In this document: positions 55,221 through 63,792 of the stretch, one piece after another
Position numbering within the stretch: position 1 is the first letter of the stretch
Layout: every line of letters starts with the position of its first letter
The notes under the pieces: model-generated
What the model was told of the DNA's origin: nothing
The model's input: the letters and a program-made list of their open reading frames with translations, nothing else
Database searches by the model: none
Program-made: the position numbers and the translations under genes
DNA from: Salinibacterium sp. ZJ450
GTDB lineage: Bacteria > Actinomycetota > Actinomycetes > Actinomycetales > Microbacteriaceae
Direction of reading: 5' to 3'
Length of the DNA: 64,000 nucleotides
NCBI RefSeq assembly: GCF_011751885.2
Contig: NZ_CP061771.1
Span: 3,410,001 to 3,474,000, forward strand

Positions 55221-55852
55221 TACGCGACCGTTACCGTGGCAGCGAGTCGCAGCGTGCGCAGCACCACACCGACGGCGGGAACCAGCTGGTCGGCCGAGCG
55301 CTGGTACACCTCGTCGCTCTGCCGGTATGGGTCGATGACGTCGTCGTCTTCCGGATGCCGCGCACCCTCGACCATGCCGCGACGGGAGGCCACCACGCGC
55401 ACCAGTTCGGCGAAGCGGCCCGCCACGTCGTCGAGCGGCAGGGCCGCGACATCCGTCAGGTCGGCAACGGTGAGTCCCTCGGCGAGCCGGGCGAACTCGC
55501 GCACCGTGAAGGTGACGCGGCTGGCGCGCGGCAGCAGTTCGACGGTGCCGCGGCGGTGTTCGCGCGCCATGGCGAACACCAGGTTGGCGTTTCGCACGAG
55601 TCCTTCATCGAGCTGGCGGGCGCGGTGCTCGGCGCCGCCGATTCCGCCGAGTGCGGTGGACAGCGCGAGCGCAGGTTCCGGCATTGGCCGATCGATCAGC
55701 GCGGCGAGGCCGGCGCTGGCGACGGCGACCTGGGGCCATTCCTGCAGGCCGGCGCGCAGCAGCTGCTCGGCGAGCGGCGACCGGCAGACATTTCCGGTGC
55801 AGACGGTGAGGATCGAGAACTGGGCCGGTTCGGGCGAACCGACGCCGGTCAC
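55220..55852 (-). CDS. Low-molecular-weight protein-tyrosine phosphatase (Wzb-like)
   Basis: 210 residues. The P-loop CTGNVCRSP carries the nucleophile C18 and R24, and the general acid is in DVIDPYRQSD near the C-terminus. It should dephosphorylate the tyrosine cluster of the adjacent BY-kinase and so set polymer length or export. Start GTG 55852 overlaps the kinase stop (GTGA); a long frame upstream to 56287 is a shadow of the kinase gene. Somewhat longer than the usual 150-190 residues, because of a central insert (about 90-130). Confidence 0.93.
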   Translation of the reverse strand: MTGVGSPEPAQFSILTVCTGNVCRSPLAEQLLRAGLQEWPQVAVASAGLAALIDRPMPEPALALSTALGGIGGAEHRARQLDEGLVRNANLVFAMAREHRRGTVELLPRASRVTFTVREFARLAEGLTVADLTDVAALPLDDVAGRFAELVRVVASRRGMVEGARHPEDDDVIDPYRQSDEVYQRSADQLVPAVGVVLRTLRLAATVTVA

Positions 55853-57288
55853 AGCTTGACCCCGGCTCTCCGCACCCTGGCCTTCGCCACCTTGCGTGTC
55901 GTGGTAGTGGCATCGACGGAGTCGTCGAGGTAGCCGTATCCGTAGCCGTAGTTGCCGTAGCCGTAGGCGTCGGGGCCCTTGGTGGGCAGCATGGTGAGCA
56001 CAAGTCCGGAGACGCCGGCGCCCACGGTCTCGAGCGCGGCCAGCGCACCGGTCAGCTGGTTCTTGTGGGTGCGGCCGGCGGCGACCACGACGATCGCGCC
56101 GCCGACGAGCTTGGCCAGGATGGCGGCATCCGTCACCGGCAGCAGCGGCGGGGCGTCGAAGATCACGACGTCGTACTGCGCGTCGAGGGTGCTGATAAGG
56201 CGGGCCATGGTGGCCGAGCCGAGCAGTTCGCTGGGGTTCGGCGGGATCTTGCCGGCGGGCAGCACCGACAGGCGGCTGCGGCCCCAAGGCTGCACCACGT
56301 CGGCGAGCTCGGCGCGTCCGATGAGCACGTCAGTGATACCGACCGCGCCCTCGAGCCCCATGTAGGCGTCGACCTTGGGGCGGCGCAGGTCGGCGTCGAC
56401 CAGCAGCACCTTGGTGCCGGAGTCGGCGAGCGCGATGGCCAGGTTGGCCGCGGTGGTGCTCTTGCCCTCGCTCTGCACCGACGAGGTGATCACGAAGCTG
56501 TGGCCGCCGCGGCCCACATCGAGGAACTGCAGGTTGGTGCGCAACGTGCGGAACGATTCGGAGCGCGGGCTGCGCGGGTCGTCGTGCACGATGAGCGGCC
56601 GGTCTTTGGCCTTCGGGTCGTAGACGATGCCGCCGATGATGGCGGTGTCAGTGATCGCCTCGACGTCGCGCTCGTTGCGGATGCGGGTGTCGAGCACCTC
56701 GCGCAGCACGGCAAGTCCCACGCCGAGCGCGAGGCCGACGAGCAGTCCGAGAGCAATGTTCAGCGGCACGTTGGGGCTCACCGGCAGCGCCGGCACGGTG
56801 GCCTGCTGCACCAGGGTGAGCTTCACCGGCGAGACCGCGTCGTCCTCGAGCGGCTTTTCAATCTGGTCAACCACGTTGGTAAGGCTCTGCGAAGTCGCGT
56901 TGGCGATGTCGGCGGCCAGCACGGGGTCGGAGTTGGTGACGGCGATCTCGATGATCGACGTATTAAGAGGAGCTGACGCGGTAATGGCCTCGCCGAGCTG
57001 GCCTTCCGAGATCTCGAGGCCGAGTTCGGCGATCACGGGCAGCAGCACGATCGGGGTAGCCACCAGGTCGGAGTAGGTATTGACCCGCTGCACGGTGAAC
57101 GAGTTGCCCTGCGCGAGGTCGGATACGCTGCCGCCCGGCTGCGTGGAGACGAACACCTTGGAGGTGGCGCTGTATTTGGGGGTCTGGATCAGCGAGACCG
57201 TGGCAGCGGCGCCGACGCCCACCAGGGTCAGCAGCACGATCAGGATCCAGCTCTTGCGCAGAATCCGTATGTAATCGCGCAACTCCAC
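55849..57288 (-). CDS. Wzz/BY-kinase polysaccharide co-polymerase (CpsD/Wzc-like tyrosine kinase)
   Basis: 479 residues. Two transmembrane helices (about 13-32 and 174-195) frame a Wzz domain; the C-terminal half is a BY-kinase with Walker A SSVQSEGKST (269-278), Walker A' VLLVDADLRRP (294-304) and Walker B VVIFDAPP. A tyrosine-rich tail (AYGYGNYGYGYGY, about 441-453) is the autophosphorylation cluster. It controls chain length and export of the polysaccharide. Start is GTG 57288, first gene of the operon with the phosphatase, the BNR-like protein and DUF4012 following in overlap. The fusion of Wzz and kinase in one protein resembles Wzc more than the split CpsC/CpsD of firmicutes. Confidence 0.94.
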   Translation of the reverse strand: MELRDYIRILRKSWILIVLLTLVGVGAAATVSLIQTPKYSATSKVFVSTQPGGSVSDLAQGNSFTVQRVNTYSDLVATPIVLLPVIAELGLEISEGQLGEAITASAPLNTSIIEIAVTNSDPVLAADIANATSQSLTNVVDQIEKPLEDDAVSPVKLTLVQQATVPALPVSPNVPLNIALGLLVGLALGVGLAVLREVLDTRIRNERDVEAITDTAIIGGIVYDPKAKDRPLIVHDDPRSPRSESFRTLRTNLQFLDVGRGGHSFVITSSVQSEGKSTTAANLAIALADSGTKVLLVDADLRRPKVDAYMGLEGAVGITDVLIGRAELADVVQPWGRSRLSVLPAGKIPPNPSELLGSATMARLISTLDAQYDVVIFDAPPLLPVTDAAILAKLVGGAIVVVAAGRTHKNQLTGALAALETVGAGVSGLVLTMLPTKGPDAYGYGNYGYGYGYLDDSVDATTTTRKVAKARVRRAGVKL

Positions 57289-57376
57289 CCGAGGCGCCCC
57301 TTTCCCCTAATGCCGATAGACACTCACCACCGGCCCAGAACATGTTGTCATACATAACGAGCGATAACCTGTCGCC

Positions 57377-58030
57377 ATGAGCCGACAGCGCGCCCGATGG
57401 GGGCTACCGGATGCCGCGGCCGGCCTGCTCCTCGCCGCCGCGTTGCTCCTCCTGATGCCGACCCTGCCGTTGGTCGAGCCGTGGGCGACGCCGCTGTCAT
57501 ACGCAGCCGTCTGGCTGCCCCTGCTGGGAGCGGTGCTCCTCGCCGTGCATGCGAGAGGAAGCGGCTCGCTAGCCCTTGACCTCGGTCTGCGCATCACGGC
57601 CCTCGACGTTTTGATCGGCCTGGTGGTCGGTCTAGGTCTGCGCACCGCAGCTTTCGTAATTGACTGGATCGCGTACGGCAAGGTAACGACGGGCGCGCCA
57701 ACCCTTGGCCCGGTCGTCTACGACGGCTGGTGGCTGTTCGCAGTTCTAATCGCCCCGATTCTGATCGCCCCCGTCGTCGAGGAACTCTTCTTCCGAGGCC
57801 TGCTGCAGCGCTCCCTAAACCGCCTCGCGACGCCGGTGGCAGTCACTGTGAGCGCGGTGTGCTTCGCGCTGCTGCACAGCGTCACGGGCTACTCCATCCC
57901 GGCGGCACTAACCACGTTCCTGGTGGGCCTCGCATTGGGAGCCTTAGCAGCAGGCACCAACCGTCTGGGCGCAGCCATAGTCGCGCACGCAACTTTCAAC
58001 GCAGCCGGAGTCTTCCTAACACTCGCGTGA
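57377..58030 (+). CDS. CPBP-family intramembrane metalloprotease
   Basis: 217 residues, about six to seven membrane helices. The CPBP motifs are present: EELFFRG (glutamate dyad, about residue 137) and histidines in CFALLHSVTGY and AAIVAHATFN. The family includes Rce1/CAAX-prenyl-protease-like enzymes and bacteriocin-immunity proteins; function here is unassigned. The ATG at 57377 is six bases after TAACCT, which suggests leaderless expression. It diverges from the BY-kinase operon and ends next to the IS30 insertion. Confidence 0.9.
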   Translation: MSRQRARWGLPDAAAGLLLAAALLLLMPTLPLVEPWATPLSYAAVWLPLLGAVLLAVHARGSGSLALDLGLRITALDVLIGLVVGLGLRTAAFVIDWIAYGKVTTGAPTLGPVVYDGWWLFAVLIAPILIAPVVEELFFRGLLQRSLNRLATPVAVTVSAVCFALLHSVTGYSIPAALTTFLVGLALGALAAGTNRLGAAIVAHATFNAAGVFLTLA

Positions 58031-58033
58031 CCC

Positions 58034-58060
58034 GGTTTCGCTGGTTGAGGAGCGAGCGCC
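58034..58060. repeat. Left half of a palindromic intergenic repeat split by the IS30 element
   Basis: GGTTTCGCTGGTTGAGGAGC followed by GAGCGCC is the left half of a near-palindrome; the other half (59301-59332) begins CGCCAGCGAGCGTCTCGAAA and lies on the far side of the insertion. GGTTTCG pairs with CGAAACC across the element. Confidence 0.6.
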
Positions 58061-58067
58061 CTTGAGC

Positions 58068-59294
58068 TCAAGCGGTCAGTGCATCACCTCGAACTTGTGA
58101 GGTGTTGTGATGGCTCGTCCCGGCTACCCGTTTCAGGTGCGGAGCTTGTTCTGGAAAGGGGTGCGGTCCGGGCTGTCGGTGACCAATGCGGCGCTCGGCG
58201 TCGGCGTGTCCCGGCCGACCGGATACCGCTGGTTCCGGGAGGCTGGCGGGGTGATCCCCGAATCGGCGCGGACAGCGCCAGTGCCCCGTGCCCGGCTGAC
58301 GTTCCAGGAGCGGGAGGAGATCGCGGTCCGGAACGCCGCTGGGCAGAGCGGCCGGGAGATCGCGGCCGTGTTGGGCCGTGACCCGTCGACGATCTCCCGG
58401 GAACTGGCCCGGAACCGGACCGGTCAGGGCTACCGGGCCACCGTTGCCCAGTCGCTGACCGACCGGCGTGGCCGGCGGCCGAAGCCGCGGAAGCTGACCC
58501 GGTTACCCTTGCGTCGGAAGGTTCGGGCGTTGCTGCGCAAGCGTTACAGCCCGGAACAGATCGCCGGCCGGTTGCGGCTGGAGTTCCCCGATGACCCGGA
58601 GATGCACGTGTCCCACGAGACGATCTACCAAACCATCTACGTCCAGGGCCGCGGCGCCCTGCGCGCCGAGCTGGCGTTGGCGTTGCGCACCGGTCGGGCG
58701 TTGCGCAAACCGCACGACTCCGGCAGCCGCGGCGGGCCGATCAAGGACATGGTGATGATCAGCGAACGCCCCGCCGAGGTGGAAGACCGCGCCGTCCCGG
58801 GGCACTGGGAGGGCGATTTGATCATCGGCTCGACCGCCTCGAACAGCGCGATCGGCACCCTGGTGGAACGCAGCACCGGGTTCGTGATGCTGCTGCACCT
58901 GCCCGGCGATCACACCGCCCGCACCGTCGCCGACGCGATGATCCCCGCCATGCAGTCCCTGCCCGAACAGCTGCGCCGGTCGCTGACCTGGGACCAGGGC
59001 TCGGAGATGGCCCGGCACCAGGAGATCAGCCTGGCCACCAGCATGGACATCTACTTCTGCGACCCGCACTCACCCTGGCAGCGCGGCTCGAACGAGAACA
59101 CCAACGGGCTGCTGCGCCAATACTTCCCGAAGAGCACCGACCTCTCCGTCCACGGCCCCGGCATCCTCGAGAACGTCGCCGCCGAACTCAACGCCCGACC
59201 CCGCAAACGCCACGGCTGGCACACCCCCGCCGAAGTCCTCGACAGGCTACTCTCGAACCCATCGAAACCAACCGGTGATGCACTGACCGCGTGA
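58068..59294 (+). mobile_element. IS30-family insertion sequence
   Basis: A 1227-bp element bounded by 21-bp inverted repeats, TCA-A/C-GCGGTCAGTGCATCACC (58068-58088 and 59274-59294), 20 of 21 positions matching, enclosing one intact transposase gene. The TGA of the transposase lies in the right repeat. No target duplication is evident: the flanks are GAGC and ATCC, so the insertion may be old or the duplication only 2-3 bp and altered. Confidence 0.9.
58110..59294 (+). CDS. IS30-family transposase
   Basis: 394 residues. An N-terminal helix-turn-helix (GVRSGLSVTNAALGVGVSRP) and a second one (AAVLGRDPSTISRELARN) bind the inverted repeats. The DDE catalytic core has WEGDLIIGS (D), TWDQGSEMARH (D) and HSPWQRGSNENTNGLLRQYFP (E). 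The reading frame is complete, so the element may be active. ATG 58110 has GAGG seven bases upstream; a GTG one codon earlier is also possible. Confidence 0.97.
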   Translation: MARPGYPFQVRSLFWKGVRSGLSVTNAALGVGVSRPTGYRWFREAGGVIPESARTAPVPRARLTFQEREEIAVRNAAGQSGREIAAVLGRDPSTISRELARNRTGQGYRATVAQSLTDRRGRRPKPRKLTRLPLRRKVRALLRKRYSPEQIAGRLRLEFPDDPEMHVSHETIYQTIYVQGRGALRAELALALRTGRALRKPHDSGSRGGPIKDMVMISERPAEVEDRAVPGHWEGDLIIGSTASNSAIGTLVERSTGFVMLLHLPGDHTARTVADAMIPAMQSLPEQLRRSLTWDQGSEMARHQEISLATSMDIYFCDPHSPWQRGSNENTNGLLRQYFPKSTDLSVHGPGILENVAAELNARPRKRHGWHTPAEVLDRLLSNPSKPTGDALTA

Positions 59295-59300
59295 ATCCGC

Positions 59301-59332
59301 CGCCAGCGAGCGTCTCGAAACCCCTCACCAAC
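59301..59332. repeat. Right half of the split palindromic repeat
   Basis: CGCCAGCGAGCGTCTCGAAA followed by CCCCTCACCAAC. Its inverted partner is 58034-58060. Together, without the IS, they would form a hairpin-type element between the CPBP gene and the polysaccharide locus. Confidence 0.6.
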
Positions 59333-59456
59333 TTTCTCGGTACACTTACTTACATATCCTCAGCTCTTACCGATAGTGGCTGAAAGCAAGCGTTACCCGG
59401 GCGCAAGCACACCAAACGGACTGGAAAGCCCCTTGATGATGACCCCGGAGGAAACA

Positions 59457-59603
59457 GTGCCCACGATCGACCCTTGGACCGTCGCCGCAATTGCGATCAT
59501 GATCGGAAGCCTCGTACTGACCGTGGGCCTACTCGTCGGCTCAGCCGTCTACAAACGGGTCTTCGCCGACCGCATCCCGTACGAGCGCCGCCGACACAGC
59601 TAA
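59457..59603 (+). CDS. Small membrane protein, 48 aa, unknown
   Basis: A 48-residue frame from GTG 59457, preceded by GGAGG at five to six bases, a near-perfect ribosome-binding site. One transmembrane helix (WTVAAIAIMIGSLVLTVGLL, about residues 7-28) and a basic C-terminal tail (KRVFADRIPYERRRHS). A longer frame from 59376 lacks a ribosome-binding site. It lies 127 bp before the initiating glycosyltransferase. I do not recognise the family; it might be a small membrane subunit of the polysaccharide machinery. Confidence 0.6.
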   Translation: MPTIDPWTVAAIAIMIGSLVLTVGLLVGSAVYKRVFADRIPYERRRHS

Positions 59604-59613
59604 TCCCAAACGC

Positions 59614-59647
59614 GTGCCCCGGAAAACCCGGGCACCTCACAGGTGAG
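59614..59647. promoter_or_regulatory. Hairpin-forming stretch before the initiating glycosyltransferase
   Basis: GTGCCC (59614-59619) pairs with GGGCAC (59630-59635) around CGG-AAAA-CCC, and CTCAC-AG-GTGAG (59636-59647) is a second inverted repeat. A further GGGAC/GTCCC hairpin is at 59683-59697. They may form a structured 5' leader or attenuator for the next gene, but no T-run or known class is apparent. Confidence 0.35.
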
Positions 59648-59730
59648 AATCGTTTCCTTTCACGGCGTAGCATGTAACTCGGGGACGTTGAGTCCCTGTC
59701 ATATTTGCAGGACGTTACCCCGAGGTCCCC

Positions 59731-61212
59731 GTGAGTCACCCATCTTCAGCGACGGCAGAGCAAGCAGAATCCACTGCGCAATCACGTGACTGGCGGGATG
59801 TCTACGCTAGCCGTCTGTTGCTCACCGACTTGCTGGCGGTCATCTGGGTGGTCTTCGGCGTGCAGCTGCTGTGGTTCGGTTTTGAGACCGCCGACGCGGC
59901 CTTCACCGGCGACCGCACGCACCTAGCGATCAACTACACCGCCATTTCTCTTGGCCTTGTCGTCGCGTGGATGCTCGCGCTTCAGGCGTTCGGCACACGG
60001 GGTTTTCGCATCATCGGCACGGGTTCCACCGAGTACGCGCTAATCGCACGAGCGAGCATGCAGCTGTTCGGCTTGGTTGCAATCATCGCGTTCCTCATCA
60101 AGCTCGACCTTGCTCGCGGCTACATCCTGCTTGCATTCCCCATCGGCATTGTTGTGCTGTGCTTCACCCGCTGGCTGTGGCGCCAATGGCTTATCGTCCA
60201 GCGCTCCAAAGGTCGGTACAGCACGAAAGTACTTCTCGTCGGATCGGAACTCACGGCAACACATATCGCTCGCGAGTTGACGCGATTCCCGGCGGCAGGT
60301 TATCGAGTTGTGGGCGCCTGTGTCCCGTCGGGTTCGCGGCACCTCGCCGGAACGAATGTGCCAGTGCTCGGCCCTATCTCCTCAGCGATGGAGTCGCTCG
60401 AAACCAGCGGCGCAGACACTGTCGCGATCACGAGTTCGGAAGAACTCACGCCGCGCGGGATCAAAGAACTTAGCTGGCAGTTAGAACCAGGCCGACAGCA
60501 TCTGGTCGTCGCGCCTGGACTCACGGACATCGGTGGACCACGGATCCACACCCGACCAGTCGCGGGCCTTCCCCTCATCCATGTCGAGATTCCGCGCTAC
60601 GAGGGACGCAAACAATTTACCAAGCGCGCGTTTGACTTGGCCGGGTCAAGTCTCCTGATTGTTCTTCTCTCGCCAGTTCTGGCGGCCATCGCCGTCGGAG
60701 TTCGGCTCAGCTCACCGGGACCGGTCCTGTTTCGCCAACCCCGCATTGGCCTGAACGGAAGCGTCTTCAATTTGCTGAAATTCCGGTCGATGGTAGCGAA
60801 TGCTGAGGAACGACTTGGCGAGTTGCAAGGCTTGGACCGCGCCGAAGGCAATCGTGTGCTGTTCAAAATGAAGGACGACCCGCGCGTCACGCCGCTCGGT
60901 CGAATCTTGCGGCGCTTCAGTCTTGATGAACTCCCGCAGCTGCTCAACGTGTTCGCGGGAAGCATGTCGCTTGTTGGCCCGCGTCCACCGTTGGAGCGCG
61001 AAGTCCAGCTATACGAGGACAGCATGCATCGCCGATTCTTGGTCAAACCGGGGATAACCGGGCTGTGGCAAGTAAACGGACGTTCTAACTTGTCGTGGGA
61101 GGATTCTGTGCGCCTCGATTTGTACTACGTAGAGAATTGGTCCATCACTGGAGACCTGGTCATCCTTTGGCGCACAGTGAAAGCCGTTCTCGATCCAGAT
61201 GGCGCCTACTAA
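59731..61212 (+). CDS. Polyprenyl-phosphate glycosylphosphotransferase (WbaP/CpsE-like)
   Basis: 493 residues. Four to five N-terminal membrane helices, a central Rossmann-like CoA-binding-type region (VLLVGSELTATHIARELTRF), a fifth helix and the C-terminal sugar-transferase domain: KRAFDLAGSSLLIVLLSPVL, LFRQPRIGLNGSVFNLLKFR, RFSLDELPQLLNVFAGSMSL with VGPRPP. It starts repeat-unit synthesis by moving a sugar-1-phosphate onto undecaprenyl phosphate. GTG 59731 has GAGGT five bases upstream. It opens the right-hand polysaccharide locus. Composition is noticeably less GC-rich than the genes left of the IS30 element. Confidence 0.93.
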   Translation: MSHPSSATAEQAESTAQSRDWRDVYASRLLLTDLLAVIWVVFGVQLLWFGFETADAAFTGDRTHLAINYTAISLGLVVAWMLALQAFGTRGFRIIGTGSTEYALIARASMQLFGLVAIIAFLIKLDLARGYILLAFPIGIVVLCFTRWLWRQWLIVQRSKGRYSTKVLLVGSELTATHIARELTRFPAAGYRVVGACVPSGSRHLAGTNVPVLGPISSAMESLETSGADTVAITSSEELTPRGIKELSWQLEPGRQHLVVAPGLTDIGGPRIHTRPVAGLPLIHVEIPRYEGRKQFTKRAFDLAGSSLLIVLLSPVLAAIAVGVRLSSPGPVLFRQPRIGLNGSVFNLLKFRSMVANAEERLGELQGLDRAEGNRVLFKMKDDPRVTPLGRILRRFSLDELPQLLNVFAGSMSLVGPRPPLEREVQLYEDSMHRRFLVKPGITGLWQVNGRSNLSWEDSVRLDLYYVENWSITGDLVILWRTVKAVLDPDGAY

Positions 61213-61490
61213 CGGCATATATGCAAGCTCCATCGAATCTCGCTGTGCAGATTGCGGTGTTTCTTCGGAAGAGGTGTGTCGACGCATAAATAAACCGCCC
61301 GACTAGCAAACGAAGCGGAGAAAGCATTCTGCGGGGTGGAGCGCTCAGCCCTCGATGCCACTGCGAATGTGTTGGCTATCTAGTCCTGGCCATGCCAATG
61401 CACAGATCGAGGTCGTTCCCACCTGCAGCGCTGCCCATACGCGCATTACGACATCGACATTCGGCGATGAAGGCCGACCGCGCGATTCTG

Positions 61491-62495
61491 TCAGCGGAGA
61501 TGTTCGTATGCGAGTTGTAGTGCCGCTTCACCACTCGGCGCAATGCGGACATTCGAGATGTCCTTGAGCAGATTGCTGTGAACTGCTGACACCTTGCCTG
61601 TGGAGTTGTCGAGCGCGATGACCGGCCTACCAAGCAGTGCCGCCAGTACCGTTGCGTGCAAGCGGTCGGTCACAATTACGCGACCCATGCTGAGCACACG
61701 TATGGCATTTCGCATGTTTATGTCCGCCATCCGCCGGTAATTGTGGACGAGCAATGGGTACGCCGGGTCGAGAAGCGAAGGGACCCTCCGAGCGACAATC
61801 CCGGGAGCGCGTTGTGCAAGCCAAGAGAGCGAACTCGCCGAGGTTAGACGCCAGTCCGTTGTCGCGGATGTGGTCCCAGCTCGAACTCGGGGGATTAGAT
61901 GCCCTGCGGATTCTGAGTCGTCGCGGATAAGGAACAGCACGTCAACTTCAGGTGGTGCAGTTTCGGCGATCGGCCCAGCTCCCAGCGCCAGATCGGGGCA
62001 GAAGTATGACTGGGTATTCGGGAAAAGCTCCCGCGCCCTCTTGAGGCTTCGATCCTCGCGAAAGAGGAGAGTGAGATCCGGGTGCGATTCGTAGACCTTG
62101 CGAGCTTGATCAGCCTTGGCCGGACTGCTGAAATCGAGACTCTGAGGAAGCTGAATAATCGGGCGATCGCGATTCTCTGCAATGACCTTCTCTCGGAACT
62201 CCTGCATCTCCACCCAGCGATCGCCCATGTTGCCCCCTCCTTGGATCAGGATGGGACCAAAGGGAAGTCGCCTCTTCAAGTCCCTTGCCCGGTAGCGCCC
62301 CGAGTCGGCGAGATACTTCACACGCACGTTCAACGCTTGGAAATGAGCCATCTGGCCCATGTAAATCAGACTGTCGCCGGCATTGCGATGGGAAGGAAAG
62401 TCCACCAGTGCGACGTCCACGTCGCTAATCCAGTTCTTGAGAGTGGCGCGTGCGCGGTGATTGAGAGTCTCGATTTCGACGTGTGAGCGGATCAC
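61491..62495 (-). CDS. Polysaccharide pyruvyl transferase family protein
   Basis: 334 residues of the polysaccharide pyruvyl transferase family: VALVDFPSHRNAGDSLIYMG at the N-terminus, ILIQGGGNMGDRW, and VIVTDRLHATVLAALLGRPV toward the C-terminus. It should add a ketal-linked pyruvate from phosphoenolpyruvate to a sugar of the polymer, adding negative charge. GTG 62495 lies one base after the flippase stop (TAG-A-GTG). The 61213-61490 gap downstream holds no gene that I can see. Confidence 0.92.
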   Translation of the reverse strand: MIRSHVEIETLNHRARATLKNWISDVDVALVDFPSHRNAGDSLIYMGQMAHFQALNVRVKYLADSGRYRARDLKRRLPFGPILIQGGGNMGDRWVEMQEFREKVIAENRDRPIIQLPQSLDFSSPAKADQARKVYESHPDLTLLFREDRSLKRARELFPNTQSYFCPDLALGAGPIAETAPPEVDVLFLIRDDSESAGHLIPRVRAGTTSATTDWRLTSASSLSWLAQRAPGIVARRVPSLLDPAYPLLVHNYRRMADINMRNAIRVLSMGRVIVTDRLHATVLAALLGRPVIALDNSTGKVSAVHSNLLKDISNVRIAPSGEAALQLAYEHLR

Positions 62496-62496
62496 T

Positions 62497-63792
62497 CTAA
62501 TTCCTTCGCTTGAGTTGATGCATTAGCCACTGGATGTCGGATCGCCGGACCCAAAAGAACGCTCGCAGAGGAGTACCTGTTGCTCGACTGAGCGCAATCA
62601 GGGACCAGCCGCAGGATGTTATGTATGTTGCGAGAACGGCAAGTGCGGCGCCGACTCCTCCATGAGCGGGCGCGAGAAGGACTAAGCACAATGTGCCAAC
62701 CCCAAACGCAACCCATTCTCCAAGAGCGAATGTGCCTTGTTTCCCGGCACCAGAGAGTCCCGCCCCCAGGATCCCAGCGGCAATCATTGGCACAACGGCG
62801 ACCAGCAGGAAACGCAGAATCGGAATGGCCTCGTTGAAGCTCGGACCGAACAGCAGGTGTATGGCCGGTTCAGCCACAAGCTCCATTACTCCGACTGCAA
62901 GGATGACACTTGGGAGCATGAGACGAGTGGCTCTTGCCACGAGCGCGCCCGTGGCATCGCGTGCTGCGTTTCGAAAGAGAAACACTCTCAAGGAATATGC
63001 CATTAGTGAAAGAACCTGCATCAGCGATAGAGCAACCGCAAAATAGCCCACCTGAGCAGCTCCAGACAATGGGAGAATGAGCACCTGGCTCAGCCGGGCG
63101 TTCGCCTGAGTTGCTACGGTGCCTGCCCAGTAGCGCAGTGCTACACGCCGCTCATCCTTCGCCTCCGGTCGTGCGCCATGCCCGCTGTGGGTTACAAGGT
63201 CTCGCGTAGGCAGCGTAAATCTGCCACGTCGGAGAAAGAGAAAACAGCCGCCGAGTAGCATCAGCACTAGCGTGACTATGCCCGCTGACAGTGCCGTGAG
63301 CGCCCCGGCGGCGGCGAGCACCGCAATGCACGCCAGCCGCCCAAAGTTTGACACATACGATTCGGCTTGGATTCTTGCGAAGGTTCCTGTTCCGACGGAA
63401 TAACCACGAGCGATCTCTATCGTTATTAGCAAGGGCAAGGCAAGGGCGCCCGCTACCATCACGCTCGAGGCGCTAGGTTGGTCACCAAATAGCGTGGCAC
63501 CGAGCAGCAGTGCCGCGCCTGAAGCGAGTGCGCTAGCCATAGCGATTCGCCATCTGTGCCGTGCAAGAAATGACGTCAAACGGGTGCCCTGTTTCGCCGA
63601 CGTCAGCGCGAGAGAATCGGGAAGGCCCGTCGCGAATATCACGGTCACGAGAATCACAGCACTTGTCGCCGCGGCTAATTCCCCCCGCGCTTCGGGTCCC
63701 AAAACTCTGGCAAGGATCGGTCCGGCAATAAACGCGGCGAGTGGATTCGCGGCGTAACCGAGCGCTAGACGTATGAATCGAACGATCTGCAC
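62497..63792 (-). CDS. Oligosaccharide flippase (Wzx-like)
   Basis: 431 residues with about 12 membrane segments, beginning VQIVRFIRLALGYAANPLAA and with VLGPEARGELAAATS, the usual Wzx/MurJ-like start. It carries the lipid-linked repeat unit across the membrane. GTG 63792 overlaps the upstream stop by one base (TAGTG), which supports this start over a longer frame to 63894. It is the second flippase in the window, so the right locus makes a polymer separate from that of the left operon. Confidence 0.9.
   Translation of the reverse strand: MQIVRFIRLALGYAANPLAAFIAGPILARVLGPEARGELAAATSAVILVTVIFATGLPDSLALTSAKQGTRLTSFLARHRWRIAMASALASGAALLLGATLFGDQPSASSVMVAGALALPLLITIEIARGYSVGTGTFARIQAESYVSNFGRLACIAVLAAAGALTALSAGIVTLVLMLLGGCFLFLRRGRFTLPTRDLVTHSGHGARPEAKDERRVALRYWAGTVATQANARLSQVLILPLSGAAQVGYFAVALSLMQVLSLMAYSLRVFLFRNAARDATGALVARATRLMLPSVILAVGVMELVAEPAIHLLFGPSFNEAIPILRFLLVAVVPMIAAGILGAGLSGAGKQGTFALGEWVAFGVGTLCLVLLAPAHGGVGAALAVLATYITSCGWSLIALSRATGTPLRAFFWVRRSDIQWLMHQLKRRN

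Noticed and set aside
55853-56287. N-terminal extension of the tyrosine phosphatase
   Set aside because: It is arginine/proline-rich shadow of the BY-kinase frame; GTG 55852 with a 4-bp overlap gives a normal phosphatase start.
58060-59300. Target-site duplication for the IS30 element
   Set aside because: The bases outside the inverted repeats (GAGC left, ATCC right) do not match, so no duplication can be claimed.
61213-61490. Small frames between the initiating transferase and the pyruvyltransferase
   Set aside because: None has a ribosome-binding site or family resemblance; the longest overlaps the pyruvyltransferase antisense.
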